Source of the DNA: Pirellulaceae bacterium
Lineage (GTDB): Bacteria > Planctomycetota > Planctomycetia > Pirellulales > Pirellulaceae
Direction of reading: 5' to 3'
NCBI GenBank assembly: GCA_030681235.1
Contig: JAUXWY010000308.1
Span: 1 to 62,462 of the forward strand
Length of the DNA stretch: 62,462 nt
In this document: piece after piece, positions 35,299-45,460 of the stretch
Numbering within the stretch: the stretch's first letter is position 1
How the letters are laid out: each line of letters starts with the position of its first letter
The notes under the pieces: model-generated
Databases searched by the model: none
Seen by the model: only the letters and a program-made list of their open reading frames with translations
What the model was told of the DNA's origin: nothing
Position numbers and translations under genes: made by a program

Positions 35299-35397
35299 AA
35301 GGTGCGGCAGTTCAAGGACGACGGGCAAAGTGTCCGTAGGGCCTGGTCGTGATTTTGTTTGGGGCGCGGTTAAAAACTAAAGAACTCGGTTGGGCTG

Positions 35398-37908
35398 ATG
35401 TCGTTCATTACTGCTTGGTTGACCAATCCGTTGATGTTGGGTGCGGGAGCGCTGGCTGTGGCCTCGCCCATCATCATCCACCTGCTAAACAAACGTCGCT
35501 TCAAGATCGTCGCTTGGGCTGCGATGGAGTTCTTGTTGGAGGCCAACAAGAAGAATCGACGTCGGGTTCAACTCGAAAATCTCATCATTTTGCTCCTGCG
35601 TTGCTTGGCGATGTTGCTGCTGGGCTTGCTCTTGGCTCGTCCGTTTCTGCCCAGTGGTTTGGCCGAACTGTTGCAAAACACACAACGCTTCGAACGGATC
35701 GTGGTCTTGGATGATTCGTTCAGCATGATGGCTGCGGAACCGAACGGCACTCCCTGGCAAGCCGCGATCGAGGGTGTGAACTCGCTGGTCCGGCAGATGG
35801 CCGACAGTCGCACCGACGATAGCCTGACTTTGATCCTGACCAGCCGCCCTGAGTCGCCCGTGATGATCGCGGAATCCGTCACGGCCGAAACCGTCGACAG
35901 CGTTTTGTTGGAATTGGAAGGACTGCGTCCATCCGACTTTCCGGCCGACTATCGCGGGGCCTTGCGCTACGTCGATCAGTATTTGAAGAACGCCGCGCCG
36001 GGTCTCAATCGCTTGTTGTACGTCTTGAGTGATCAGCGGTCCAAAGATTGGAACGATGGAAGTTTGGGTGAAGATACAGAAGCGCCGGCCGGGCATTTGC
36101 GGCAACTATCCAACGAAACGGCCGGCACTTATTTGGTCGATCTTTCGGCTGCAAACGAACAGAACATCGCTATCGTTGCGGTTCGCCAGGAACGCCAATT
36201 GGTGGTCGGCAGTGTGTCGCGGTTCGAAGTCGATGTCAAAAACTGGGGCAAACAGGCCGTCCGGGATATTCAAGTCGAGTTTCGAATTGGTCAAGGACAA
36301 CCGCTCATTGAAAAGCTCCCGGAACTCAACGCGGATGAAACCGCGACCGTTGTGTTCCAGCACGTCTTCCCACGCTCCACTAGTGCGATCCTTAGTCAGC
36401 ATCGCGCCGCTGGGGCTCGTGCGGCCATGTCGCGTAACGGGCCCATTTACACGAGCGTGCCGCGGCAAGACGAAGCCGAGCCGCTGGATTGGATGTCGGT
36501 CAATCAAGACTCGGGCAAGGAGTTTCAGGATATCCAGGTCGAGGTGACGCTGGCCGTGCCGCAAACGAAGCTCGATGGCTTGCGAGATGACAGCCAATAC
36601 CATTATGTCGCGCGGGTTTTGGATCGCATTCCAGTGCTTTTGGTCGATGGCGATCCCTCGTCGATGCCGATTCGAAGTGAAACCTACGCGCTGTTGCCGC
36701 TGGCCAATCCAGACACCGGCATCTCAGCGGACGTGGTGACGGCGACCGAGTTGGAGACGGTGCCGCTATCCAGGTATCAAGTCATTTTTTTATGCAATGT
36801 CGATCGTATCTCGTACGATCGAGTGGCTTCGTTGGAGCAATGGGTGCGCCAAGGTGGCAGTTTGATTTTGTTCCCTGGCAACCGTGTCCAAGCGGCCAGT
36901 TTCAACGACGTGTTCTATCGCGAAGGGAAAGGGCTATCGCCAGTTGAGCTGCGGGAGATTGCGGGCGATCCAACTCGGCAGACGAGCGTCTCGATGGAGC
37001 CGGACTCTCAGCCTCATCCGTTTTTACAACGACTCGTTCAAATCGATGCCGGCATTTTTTCGCGAACGAACGTGTTCAGTTGGTGGACCGCAACCGTCAA
37101 TCCGCAATTGGAATCGACCGTTGTCACGATACCGATGAGATTAAACGACGAGGCGCGTTCACCGGCTCTGGTGGATCGCGTGATGGGACAGGGCCGAGTG
37201 GTCTATTGGTCAGTCGCTGCCGACGCCGATTGGTCCGATTGGCCTTCCAGCCCGTCGTACATTGTCGTGATGTTCGACATGGTTCGCGAAGTCGTCGAAG
37301 GTTCGCTCCGAGTTCCCATGGCGACCGTGGGTCAAGATTTGATCGAGACGGTTGACCTGGGTCGGTACCGGAACCAAGTTCGTTTGGAGGGCCCCGAGCT
37401 GCAACAGTGGGAAACGGTGGCTCAACCCAGTGGAACTTTTACGCGGGCATCAAAGTCCAAGACGGGAGCGGAGTCGGCGAACGCGAATGACGAGAATCAA
37501 GAGTCGAACGAAGATCCGGACTCGAAAGTACCTCCGGTCGCCGGCGTCGCAACCGATCCTGCGGACGCGTCAGGCGCCAACACGGTGTTTTATGAAGCGA
37601 TGTTCGCGAGATTGCCGCAACGGGGCATTTACAAAATCAAACTAAAGCCTTCCGGTGCGGGCAAAGATCACGTCCGATTGGTCGCCACGAATTTGGAGGC
37701 CCGTGAAGGTGATCTGACCTTGGCCGATCGGACTCAATTGGCCTCGTGGGTCGGTGACAAGGTCGAATTGGTGACTCTGGAGACGGTCGGCACCCAATCG
37801 GTCGATGTGTCGCGTGACGAGTTTTGGTTTCAAGTCCTGTTGGCGTTGCTCGTTACCTTGGGACTGGAGCAGTTTTTGGCGTGTTGGTTTGGAACTCGCC
37901 GAACATAG
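35398..37908 (+). CDS. BatA-type membrane protein with VWA domain
   Basis: 836 residues. The N-terminal BatA double-helix module has one helix at residues 8-28 (NPLMLGAGALAVASPIIIHL) and one at 60-82 (LENLIILLLRCLAMLLLGLL). A VWA MIDAS follows: DDSFS at D105-S107-S109. A large extracytoplasmic beta-rich part includes a GATase1-like strand (VLLVDGDPSSMPIRS). A final helix (LLALLVTLGLEQFLAC) lies at the C-terminus. A Ser/Asn/Glu-rich stretch lies at about 690-720. The Bat proteins and MoxR are linked to envelope stress and maturation in other bacteria. Confidence 0.85.
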   Translation: MSFITAWLTNPLMLGAGALAVASPIIIHLLNKRRFKIVAWAAMEFLLEANKKNRRRVQLENLIILLLRCLAMLLLGLLLARPFLPSGLAELLQNTQRFERIVVLDDSFSMMAAEPNGTPWQAAIEGVNSLVRQMADSRTDDSLTLILTSRPESPVMIAESVTAETVDSVLLELEGLRPSDFPADYRGALRYVDQYLKNAAPGLNRLLYVLSDQRSKDWNDGSLGEDTEAPAGHLRQLSNETAGTYLVDLSAANEQNIAIVAVRQERQLVVGSVSRFEVDVKNWGKQAVRDIQVEFRIGQGQPLIEKLPELNADETATVVFQHVFPRSTSAILSQHRAAGARAAMSRNGPIYTSVPRQDEAEPLDWMSVNQDSGKEFQDIQVEVTLAVPQTKLDGLRDDSQYHYVARVLDRIPVLLVDGDPSSMPIRSETYALLPLANPDTGISADVVTATELETVPLSRYQVIFLCNVDRISYDRVASLEQWVRQGGSLILFPGNRVQAASFNDVFYREGKGLSPVELREIAGDPTRQTSVSMEPDSQPHPFLQRLVQIDAGIFSRTNVFSWWTATVNPQLESTVVTIPMRLNDEARSPALVDRVMGQGRVVYWSVAADADWSDWPSSPSYIVVMFDMVREVVEGSLRVPMATVGQDLIETVDLGRYRNQVRLEGPELQQWETVAQPSGTFTRASKSKTGAESANANDENQESNEDPDSKVPPVAGVATDPADASGANTVFYEAMFARLPQRGIYKIKLKPSGAGKDHVRLVATNLEAREGDLTLADRTQLASWVGDKVELVTLETVGTQSVDVSRDEFWFQVLLALLVTLGLEQFLACWFGTRRT

Positions 37909-37931
37909 GAGGGGTCGTGGTGGTGCGAAAT

Positions 37932-40496
37932 ATGTATGCGAAAAAACATTGCAATACAAACGAGACTCTGTCTCAAACGCTTACTTGGCTGGCGGCTGGA
38001 ATTGTCGGAGGCGTGACGGGCCTGCATTTTGCCGATGCCTACGCCCAGGAACTTGGGCCGGCCCGCCCTAAGGTTGCCGCGATCCGGGCGGCCCTCATTC
38101 AAGATGCCCAGATTGCTCCGGCCGAGCCCGCGGTTCAAGGCGAGGCCCAGGCTCAAGACGTCGCTCCGGCTCAAGACGTCGCCGTCGGCGACGTGCCCGC
38201 TCAGGAAGGTGAAGCACCAGCGCAAGCGGATGCCGGTGATGAGAAGCGATTTCCCCACGGCGCGACTCTGCAAACCAACCCGGACATTGAAGAGGTGCTG
38301 CGAAAAGCCCAGCGATACATGGATGAAGGCAACTATCGCGCGGCCAGTCGTTTTTGGCAAGCAGCGGTGCAACGAGCCGGCGATCAACTGTACTCCACCG
38401 ATGGCGAGATTTACTATCCACTTGTCCGACGAATCGAAGAGATCATTGCCAAGCTCCCACCGGAGGGCTTGGAGACGTATCGGATCTCGGCCGATGCCGC
38501 TGCCACCGAATATCTGGCCGATGATGGCAAGACCGATGTCGTGACACGTTGGCAAAAAGTGGTCGACTTCGCGTTTCTCAGCAGTCAAGGTGATCGCGCC
38601 GCGTTGCAATTGGCTTCCCATTATTTGGATCGATTCCAAGCGATCCCCGCCGAGATGTTGTTGCGGCGAATCTTGGACGTTTATCCCGACAGCAAAGTGC
38701 CGCGAGATGAAGTTTGGATGAAGTTGGCAATTGCTTACGCGATTTCGGGGGATCAACCACGCGGACTGGAAGCGTTGAATCAAGCTCGTCAGGCTCGCGC
38801 GACCGTGACCAATGCGATGTTGGATCAAGTCGCACTCCTGTTGGAGTCCAAACACAACTTGTTGGCGGACGGCGGTTTGAATGGTGGTCCCAAGTGGACC
38901 AGTTCACTAGGCTTAGGTGGCGAAGTCCAAGCCATGCCCGACCTGCCACCCGGTTTCTTGGATCATGACTTGGCGCCGGTATGGGTGTTCCAGCACGCTT
39001 TCGTCAAGCCGCCCAAGGGCAAGTTTATCGATGGCCAAGTCTATGCAAACGCGGATCAGATCGGCAGCATTGCCCTTGGGTCTACCACGCAAGGTCGCGA
39101 ATTCGAATCCGTTTGCCGCGATTGGGTCCGCGCCGGTTGGCGAGCGTCCAGCATGCCGCTTATATACGACAAAAAAGTGTTGTTCAAAACGCAAGCGGAT
39201 TTGGCGATCTGGTCGACGGACCCACTGCGAGAGGAGGCCGTCCTACGCAGCCTGCAACTCAATCGATATGCTCCCGACGAGATTAGCAAATTCATTTTGG
39301 AACAATCGGATCAAAATCGTCGTAACTTTCCGGCGGCGACGAATCTGCCGTTCACAAGCGTCGAAACCTTGCAGTACTTTGGCGACGCCGCGTACCAATC
39401 CATGACGGTTCACAACGGTATCGTTTATTCGGTCGAAGGTCATAGCTTTGGCCGCGAAGCGGTCTTCCGAGACCCAGGGCAACGCAATCCCATCAATGCC
39501 TGGAGTTCACCACCGGTGCGAGATCGCACCACGTTTCTGCAAGCCTACGAAATTGCGACAGGCCGTACGTTGTGGAGCAAGCCGTTTCCCCAAGCCATGC
39601 CGGACAGCGACACGGCACTCGCTGGGTCCGCTGTGGTGGGACCTCCGGTGGGCTATCAACAACAAGTGCTGGTACCTGTTTTGGCATCGGGGCGATTCTG
39701 GTTGGTGTCGATCGATGGCTTGAGCGGCCAAGTTCTGTGGAAACGTGCGATTTGCGACGTGCCGCAATTGCAACCGGCGTCGACGACGTTGGTTCAACTG
39801 GCGGTTACCGGCAGCGATGTCTTCATGGTCTGTGGCAGTGGTGTGATGGCCAATGTTGATGCCAGCTCTGGCCAATTGCGTTGGATTCGCCGTTATGCTC
39901 GCAGCGTGAAGGAGATCGACGCGAATCAAGGGCAGCAACAGTTCTTTGGCAACATGCCGCAAGACTGGCAGAGGTATCAACTACAGGGTTGGGACCACGA
40001 TTTGGCCGCGGTGTGGGGCCAGTGGGTAATCGTCGCTGCCTCGGATACAAATTTCTTGGGCGGCTATCGGCGTTCCACCGGGGAACTCGTTTGGCAAGCG
40101 CCTCGGGCCGACGTGTTGGGCTGCACGGTCGATCGCTGGTTGGGAGTGCACGACGGCATCGTCTATGCGACGGGGCCACGTGGCTTGATCGCGTACGAGT
40201 TGGCTGCCGAGGGCCGTTTGTACGGGATGCCGCAACGATTGGAGCAGCCCGTCACGGGTCGCGGGTTGATCACTTCACGCGGCATCTTACTGCCAGTCAA
40301 CGATCACTTGGAGCTCTACGATTTACGATCGTTGGCCAAAATCAAAGATATCAAGGTGAACATGCCAACCAAAATGCCCATCGGCAGTTTGGTTAGTGAC
40401 GGATCGCGATTGTGGATCGCCGCGATGAACCGTTTGATCGCCGTCGAGCCGATCGCCGAAACTCAAGCCGTCACCAACAGCGCGGAAGGAAATTGA
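37932..40496 (+). CDS. PQQ-type beta-propeller protein, membrane-anchored
   Basis: 854 residues from the ATG at 37932. The N-terminal helix (SQTLTWLAAGIVGGVTGLHF) acts as signal or anchor. A Glu/Ala/Gln-rich linker follows at 60-100, then a TPR-like helical part at about 105-250. The second half is a BamB/PQQ-like propeller with repeated W-containing blades (TGRTLWSKPF, SGQVLWKRAICDV, SGQLRWIRRY, TGELVWQAPR). It may be a scaffold for the VWA proteins next door. It is 23 bases after the BatA gene. Confidence 0.75.
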   Translation: MYAKKHCNTNETLSQTLTWLAAGIVGGVTGLHFADAYAQELGPARPKVAAIRAALIQDAQIAPAEPAVQGEAQAQDVAPAQDVAVGDVPAQEGEAPAQADAGDEKRFPHGATLQTNPDIEEVLRKAQRYMDEGNYRAASRFWQAAVQRAGDQLYSTDGEIYYPLVRRIEEIIAKLPPEGLETYRISADAAATEYLADDGKTDVVTRWQKVVDFAFLSSQGDRAALQLASHYLDRFQAIPAEMLLRRILDVYPDSKVPRDEVWMKLAIAYAISGDQPRGLEALNQARQARATVTNAMLDQVALLLESKHNLLADGGLNGGPKWTSSLGLGGEVQAMPDLPPGFLDHDLAPVWVFQHAFVKPPKGKFIDGQVYANADQIGSIALGSTTQGREFESVCRDWVRAGWRASSMPLIYDKKVLFKTQADLAIWSTDPLREEAVLRSLQLNRYAPDEISKFILEQSDQNRRNFPAATNLPFTSVETLQYFGDAAYQSMTVHNGIVYSVEGHSFGREAVFRDPGQRNPINAWSSPPVRDRTTFLQAYEIATGRTLWSKPFPQAMPDSDTALAGSAVVGPPVGYQQQVLVPVLASGRFWLVSIDGLSGQVLWKRAICDVPQLQPASTTLVQLAVTGSDVFMVCGSGVMANVDASSGQLRWIRRYARSVKEIDANQGQQQFFGNMPQDWQRYQLQGWDHDLAAVWGQWVIVAASDTNFLGGYRRSTGELVWQAPRADVLGCTVDRWLGVHDGIVYATGPRGLIAYELAAEGRLYGMPQRLEQPVTGRGLITSRGILLPVNDHLELYDLRSLAKIKDIKVNMPTKMPIGSLVSDGSRLWIAAMNRLIAVEPIAETQAVTNSAEGN

Positions 40497-40497
40497 T

Positions 40498-43101
40498 TTG
40501 TTCGCTGAGTCATTCTTGAATTGGTTGGTTGCGCGACCGGAAAGTGATGGTCAGGTCCAGTTGCAGTGGCTGAATCTGCCCAGCAGTTGGGGCGTGTTCC
40601 TGGCGCTGGCTATTTTGGCGTCCGTGGTCGTGTTTGTGTTTCGCCTGTACCAACGCGAAAATGTCACTGGGCCTGTGTGGATGCGATCCGTATTGTTGAT
40701 GCTGCGGTTGACGACGCTGCTGTTCCTGTTCTTATTGTATTTGCAGCCCAGCATCACGCTCATCAACTCGGTGCGTTTGCGACCGCCGATTGCCATAGCG
40801 CGAGATGCTTCGGCGTCGATGGCTTTTCAAGATCGACTGACCAACCCCGAGCAAGCCGAACGATTGGCGCAATTGACGGGTCTGCCGGTCGCTGGTGTTG
40901 AACAGGGGGATTTTTCCCGCGCCGAACTGGTGAATCGCCTGTTGGGTGACGGACGCAACGAATGGGTCAAGGAACTTCGTCAGAAGGGAGCCGTGCGCGT
41001 TGTCGATTTTGCGACCGACATGCGTGGCGTGACGACGTTACCGGCCTTGGATGTCGCCAAAGAACAAGCCGCGACCGGATCCGACACGAAAACCACGGAG
41101 CAGGCCAATCCGCCAGCGACCGAGCCAAATGCCGCCAACGAAGATTCGACGAAGTTGGCACAATCCGATGAGTTCACGATCCGCCCGTTGGTTCCCGACG
41201 GTGTTTCGACCAACTTGTCGCGTCTGTTGTCCGGATTGATCGGCGACGATAGCTCGGTGGGCTCGATCATTTTGTTATCCGATGGGCAGCACAATAGCAG
41301 CGAAGATCCGTTGGCCTTGGCCCAACGAGCCGCGCGGCGTGATGTTCCGATCTACGTCATTGGGGTCGGCGATCCGGCGCGGCCCAGGAATGTGGCGGTC
41401 GACGAAGTCTATGTTCGTTCGAAAGTTCGTCCCGCCGAACCGTTCACGATTGAAGCGCTAGTGCGTGGCGAAGATCTGGGTACCGAGTCGATTGGCCTTC
41501 AGCTAATCGAGCAACCGCTGGACCCCGAGAACCAACAACCGCTGGGCAGTCCGCGGGAATTGCAAACCAAACAGCTGCAATTGCCGGATGGTCAAGGTCG
41601 CATTCGCATCAACTTCGAGCACTCACAAGCGGAACCGGGCGTGTACGGGTACCGAGTGGTGGCCGCGCCGCTGGAAAACGAAAGTTCGTCCGAGGACAAT
41701 AGCCGATCCAGTTTGCCCGTTGAAGTGATCGATGATCGAGTGAACGTGCTCTTGATTGCGGGCGGGCCTCAGTGGGACTTTCAACAAGTCCTGTGGCTCT
41801 TACAACGCGACCCCTCGATCAATGTCGCGTCGTGGCTGCAGTCGTTGGACCCGGAACGTCCCCAGGAAGGAAATACGTCGCTCAAGACGTTGCCGCGAAC
41901 GTTGGAAGAACTGGGCGAATACAACGTCGTCATCCTGATGGACCCCGACCCATCGAAAGACATCGACGCTCCGTTCATGGATGCCTTGGAACAATTTTTG
42001 GAGACGAAGGCCGGCGGTCTGCTGTACATGGCGGGGCAAAACTACGCGACCGAGTTCTTGGGCCGCACGACCACCGGGCGAATCAATCGCTTTTTGCCGG
42101 TCCAAGTTGGTGATGCCGAACAGTTGGATTTTGAAACGACCATTGCCGCGACCACCGAATTGATGGAGGCCGGAGTCTTGGTCGCTGAACGTGCAGGACT
42201 GGAACATCCAGTGATGAGTTTTCACGCGGATCGTGACCGCAATGAGGCTCAATGGAAGGAGATGCCCAATATCTATTGGACCTTTCCTGTCGCGACCGAA
42301 AAACCCGCGACCCGAGTCCTGCTGCGCAAGATCAACCCGAACGACCCCACTGTCAACCAGCCAATCCTGGTCTCGGGTCGCTTTGGTGCGGGGACGGTCC
42401 TGTACTTCGGCTTCAATTCGACGTGGCGCTGGCGGAGTGTCGGCGTACAGGCCCAATACTTTGATCGGTTCTGGATTCAAGTCGTGCGATATCTGGTCGA
42501 GAGCCGTTCGCTGCAAGGACAGCGGCGGGCCTTGGTCGAAACCGACCGCACCGAGTACGACTTGGGCGATCGAGTTCGCGTGCTGGCCAAGGTGCTGGAC
42601 AACCAGTTCCAACCGCTGACCGATGAAAAGATTGTGGCTCAGGTGGTCACTGCGGAAGACGTCACTCTGCCGTTGGAGTTGAAAAAAGTTCCGGGACAGG
42701 CCGGTGAGTATCAAGGTGTGTTTGCTCCCCAAAGTGTGGGCCAGTTTTCTTTGACGATCAAACTGCCGGACCAAGGCGATGAACTGGTCAAGCTGACCGA
42801 CCCGTTGGTCCAGCCCGCCAGTTTTCGAGTCCGCTCGCCTAGCTTGGAAGCCAACACATATTGGCTCAACGAACCTTTGCTCAAACAGATGGCTGAAATC
42901 TCGGGCGGTCGCTACTTCACCCTGGATCAATGGGCCGAGGTTGCGAAGATTGTGCCCGAGAAAGTTTCCGAAACGCAATACGAGAGCCGACCTGAACCGT
43001 TGTGGGATCAAACGCAATGGTTGCGATGGTCGTTTTTTATGTTGCCGGTGTTGTTGCTGACGTTGGAGTGGGCTTTGCGGAAACGCGCGAAGTTGCTGTA
43101 G
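40498..43101 (+). CDS. Membrane protein with VWA and glutamine-amidotransferase-like domains
   Basis: 867 residues, TTG start with GGAAGGA eight bases upstream, one base after the preceding stop. Two N-terminal helices (31-50, 62-85) are followed by a VWA-like domain with MIDAS DASAS (D103-S105-S107), then a GATase1-like domain (LLIAGGPQWDFQQVLWLLQ, LLYMAGQNYATEFLG). The C-terminal part is beta-rich with a last helix (FFMLPVLLLTLEWAL). It is the second VWA membrane protein in the cluster and the layout mirrors BatA. The nucleophile Cys of true glutamine amidotransferases is not seen. Confidence 0.75.
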   Translation: MFAESFLNWLVARPESDGQVQLQWLNLPSSWGVFLALAILASVVVFVFRLYQRENVTGPVWMRSVLLMLRLTTLLFLFLLYLQPSITLINSVRLRPPIAIARDASASMAFQDRLTNPEQAERLAQLTGLPVAGVEQGDFSRAELVNRLLGDGRNEWVKELRQKGAVRVVDFATDMRGVTTLPALDVAKEQAATGSDTKTTEQANPPATEPNAANEDSTKLAQSDEFTIRPLVPDGVSTNLSRLLSGLIGDDSSVGSIILLSDGQHNSSEDPLALAQRAARRDVPIYVIGVGDPARPRNVAVDEVYVRSKVRPAEPFTIEALVRGEDLGTESIGLQLIEQPLDPENQQPLGSPRELQTKQLQLPDGQGRIRINFEHSQAEPGVYGYRVVAAPLENESSSEDNSRSSLPVEVIDDRVNVLLIAGGPQWDFQQVLWLLQRDPSINVASWLQSLDPERPQEGNTSLKTLPRTLEELGEYNVVILMDPDPSKDIDAPFMDALEQFLETKAGGLLYMAGQNYATEFLGRTTTGRINRFLPVQVGDAEQLDFETTIAATTELMEAGVLVAERAGLEHPVMSFHADRDRNEAQWKEMPNIYWTFPVATEKPATRVLLRKINPNDPTVNQPILVSGRFGAGTVLYFGFNSTWRWRSVGVQAQYFDRFWIQVVRYLVESRSLQGQRRALVETDRTEYDLGDRVRVLAKVLDNQFQPLTDEKIVAQVVTAEDVTLPLELKKVPGQAGEYQGVFAPQSVGQFSLTIKLPDQGDELVKLTDPLVQPASFRVRSPSLEANTYWLNEPLLKQMAEISGGRYFTLDQWAEVAKIVPEKVSETQYESRPEPLWDQTQWLRWSFFMLPVLLLTLEWALRKRAKLL

Positions 43102-43155
43102 ATTCGGCTCAAGTTACCGTGAAACATACAACGTAAGAATAACGATAGGATCGAT

Positions 43156-45396
43156 ATGAGTTCAACTTCGACTGCCGCTGACTGGGATTGGACGCCAGGC
43201 CAAATTCCTGGTGCGATCCGCCAACAACTGGAACGGCTGCGCAGCGCGATGACTCGCAGTCTGTGGGTGTCGGGCGCCTCCAAAATGGTATTGATCGGAC
43301 TGGCCGTATTGTTGGTCGACTTCTTGCTGGACTACTACTTCCAGATGGATCAATCTCAACGCGCGATCATGATGGCGTTGATGGCAGGTAGCTTTGTTTA
43401 TTCGGCCTACCAGTTCCGCTGGCTGCCGTTGACGTCCCGAGTAACGGACGATGCCCTGGTCCTGACGGTCGAACAAAATCTGGGCCAAGAACATAGCGAG
43501 TTGATCAACTCATTGCAGTTGGCCCGGGAAGCTGGAACGGCCGACCGAAACTACTCGAAAGCCATGGCGCAACAAGTTGTCAGGCAAGGGGCCGAGCTGG
43601 CTGGACGCTTGGACTTCCTGCAAGCCGTCGACCAAGAAGCCACCAAGCGGAAACAGCGCTGGCTAACGGCTGGGCTCGTGGGAATGGTCGTGTGGGGACT
43701 GTTGGTCGTGGGAACGGACATCGGTCAGCTGTGGTTCCAGCGCAATCTGTTGTTGGGCAACGAGCCATGGCCTACACGCACCACCTTGATCGTCGAGGGG
43801 TTGATCGATGGCGTTTTGTACGTCCCACGCGGCGAAGATCATCGATTGGCGGTCCTGGTCGATGAGAATTGTCCCGAACCCAACGTGGAAGTCTTTTTGG
43901 ACTTTGTGGGACGTTCCAGCAGTACTCGACAGAAACTACGGACGGACACCCAAGAGCCGCTGCGGCATACAACCACGCTGCGCGGGATCAACAGCGAATT
44001 CATCTTTCAAGTGCGCGGCGGCGATTATGTCTCGCCACCGATTCCGGTGCGCTTGGTCCTGCCTCCGGGATTTGCCGAGTTAGAAATAAATGTCGTGCCG
44101 CCGGCTTACTGTGGCTTAGAGGCGACCGCATTGCCGCTCTCGGCGGAATCCTTCAAGATCTTGCAAGGTTCACAGTTGTTGATTCGAGCCAAGCCCGACC
44201 AAGGGGATGTGCAATTGGCGTTGCTCCGCGGTACCGAGCGTTTGGCCATGTCGGCAGACAACGAAGGACGATTCAACCTCACACTTTCCGGAGATCAACT
44301 GATCAGCGGAAGGTATCAGTTCGACTTGGCCGATGCCGCCGGCGTGCGTTCCAGCCGCCCGGTCCAGTTTGTGTTGGACGTGGTCCCAGACCGAGCCCCG
44401 CAAGTGCGCACTCGATATTTTGGCGTCAGCGGGTTGGTGGTGCCTCAGGCCATCATTCCGGTCAACATCGCCATCGAAGACGAGTTCGCGATTCAAGAAG
44501 CGTGGGGCGATTTGGACTGGCAAGCCGATGGCGTGCCCACGAAAGGCGAGCGACGTTTTGATGTACGTGATTTCACCGACCAATGGGGCGCGAACCAACT
44601 GTCCGGCAGCCATGGGTTCGACATCCGACCATTGGATATTCCGACCGGAATGATCCTCAACGTGATTGTGAAGGCCCGCGACAACCAACCGACCGATCCG
44701 ACTGATCCGACTGATCCTGGTGTGGGTGCGGCCAAAGCCCTAACGTTCCGCGTCGTGACCGAAGCCGAATTGCGAGCTGATTTATTGCGTCGAGAATTGG
44801 AACAGACCAAGACCTTCGAACGTCTCATAGTGCAGCAGCAGGCGATTCAGACGGAATTGCAAGCTTTGTTGGTCAGCCAGCAAGAAGCGACTGAAACCCC
44901 CGAATCCCACCTGATCCGCCAGACACAAATGGCCGGCAAGTCCCTGCGGAACCAACACCAAGTGGGCACCCTTCTGACGCAAATCACGGATCGGTTCCGT
45001 GGCTTTTTGGCCGAGGTCCGCAATAATCGTTTGGACGAATCGTCCGCCGAACTCGACGGTGGACAAGGCTTGGCGACGCGATTGGAGGAGCAGATCATTG
45101 GGCCCTTGGACCAGATCGAACAGAAGTTATTGCCTCAATTGAGTCGTTCGTTGGAGGCGGTCTCGCGCACGGTGGGCAATCCCACAGAAATGCGAACACA
45201 AATCGAAGTGGCCTTGCCGCAGATCGAGGAAGTTCTCAGCCAATTGCAATTGGTCTTGGATGCCATGCAACGTTCGCAAAGCTTCCAAGAGATCGTCAAC
45301 ATGGTGATTTCGATCAAGAACGAAGAACAACGACTCAAGAAGATGGCCGAAGAAAAGAAGCGAGCCGAATCGGGCTTGGATGAAATCTTCGACTGA
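43156..45396 (+). CDS. Membrane protein with coiled coil, DUF4175-like
   Basis: 746 residues. Three hydrophobic helices in the N-terminal 190 residues (about 47-65, 75-95, 170-188). A large beta-rich middle part includes a short T-D-P repeat (TDPTDPTDP near residue 515). The C-terminal 180 residues are a coiled coil (DLLRRELEQTKTFERL and beyond). The pattern resembles DUF4175, whose members sit next to MoxR/DUF58 genes; the assignment is by layout. It is followed by a second long coiled-coil protein, and the two may interact. Confidence 0.65.
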   Translation: MSSTSTAADWDWTPGQIPGAIRQQLERLRSAMTRSLWVSGASKMVLIGLAVLLVDFLLDYYFQMDQSQRAIMMALMAGSFVYSAYQFRWLPLTSRVTDDALVLTVEQNLGQEHSELINSLQLAREAGTADRNYSKAMAQQVVRQGAELAGRLDFLQAVDQEATKRKQRWLTAGLVGMVVWGLLVVGTDIGQLWFQRNLLLGNEPWPTRTTLIVEGLIDGVLYVPRGEDHRLAVLVDENCPEPNVEVFLDFVGRSSSTRQKLRTDTQEPLRHTTTLRGINSEFIFQVRGGDYVSPPIPVRLVLPPGFAELEINVVPPAYCGLEATALPLSAESFKILQGSQLLIRAKPDQGDVQLALLRGTERLAMSADNEGRFNLTLSGDQLISGRYQFDLADAAGVRSSRPVQFVLDVVPDRAPQVRTRYFGVSGLVVPQAIIPVNIAIEDEFAIQEAWGDLDWQADGVPTKGERRFDVRDFTDQWGANQLSGSHGFDIRPLDIPTGMILNVIVKARDNQPTDPTDPTDPGVGAAKALTFRVVTEAELRADLLRRELEQTKTFERLIVQQQAIQTELQALLVSQQEATETPESHLIRQTQMAGKSLRNQHQVGTLLTQITDRFRGFLAEVRNNRLDESSAELDGGQGLATRLEEQIIGPLDQIEQKLLPQLSRSLEAVSRTVGNPTEMRTQIEVALPQIEEVLSQLQLVLDAMQRSQSFQEIVNMVISIKNEEQRLKKMAEEKKRAESGLDEIFD

Positions 45397-45460
45397 TCTG
45401 ACAAAGCCGAACCAACGACAACATCCGAACCAGAGCCTACTGTAACCAAAGGTCAAGATC

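Noticed and set aside
34276-35328. A 350-residue open frame on the minus strand
   Set aside because: Shadow of moxR and DUF58; no domain pattern.
41800-43017. A 405-residue open frame on the minus strand
   Set aside because: Lies wholly opposite the VWA/GATase-like gene and is rich in Arg/His/Gln runs typical of antisense frames in GC-rich DNA; no start signal.
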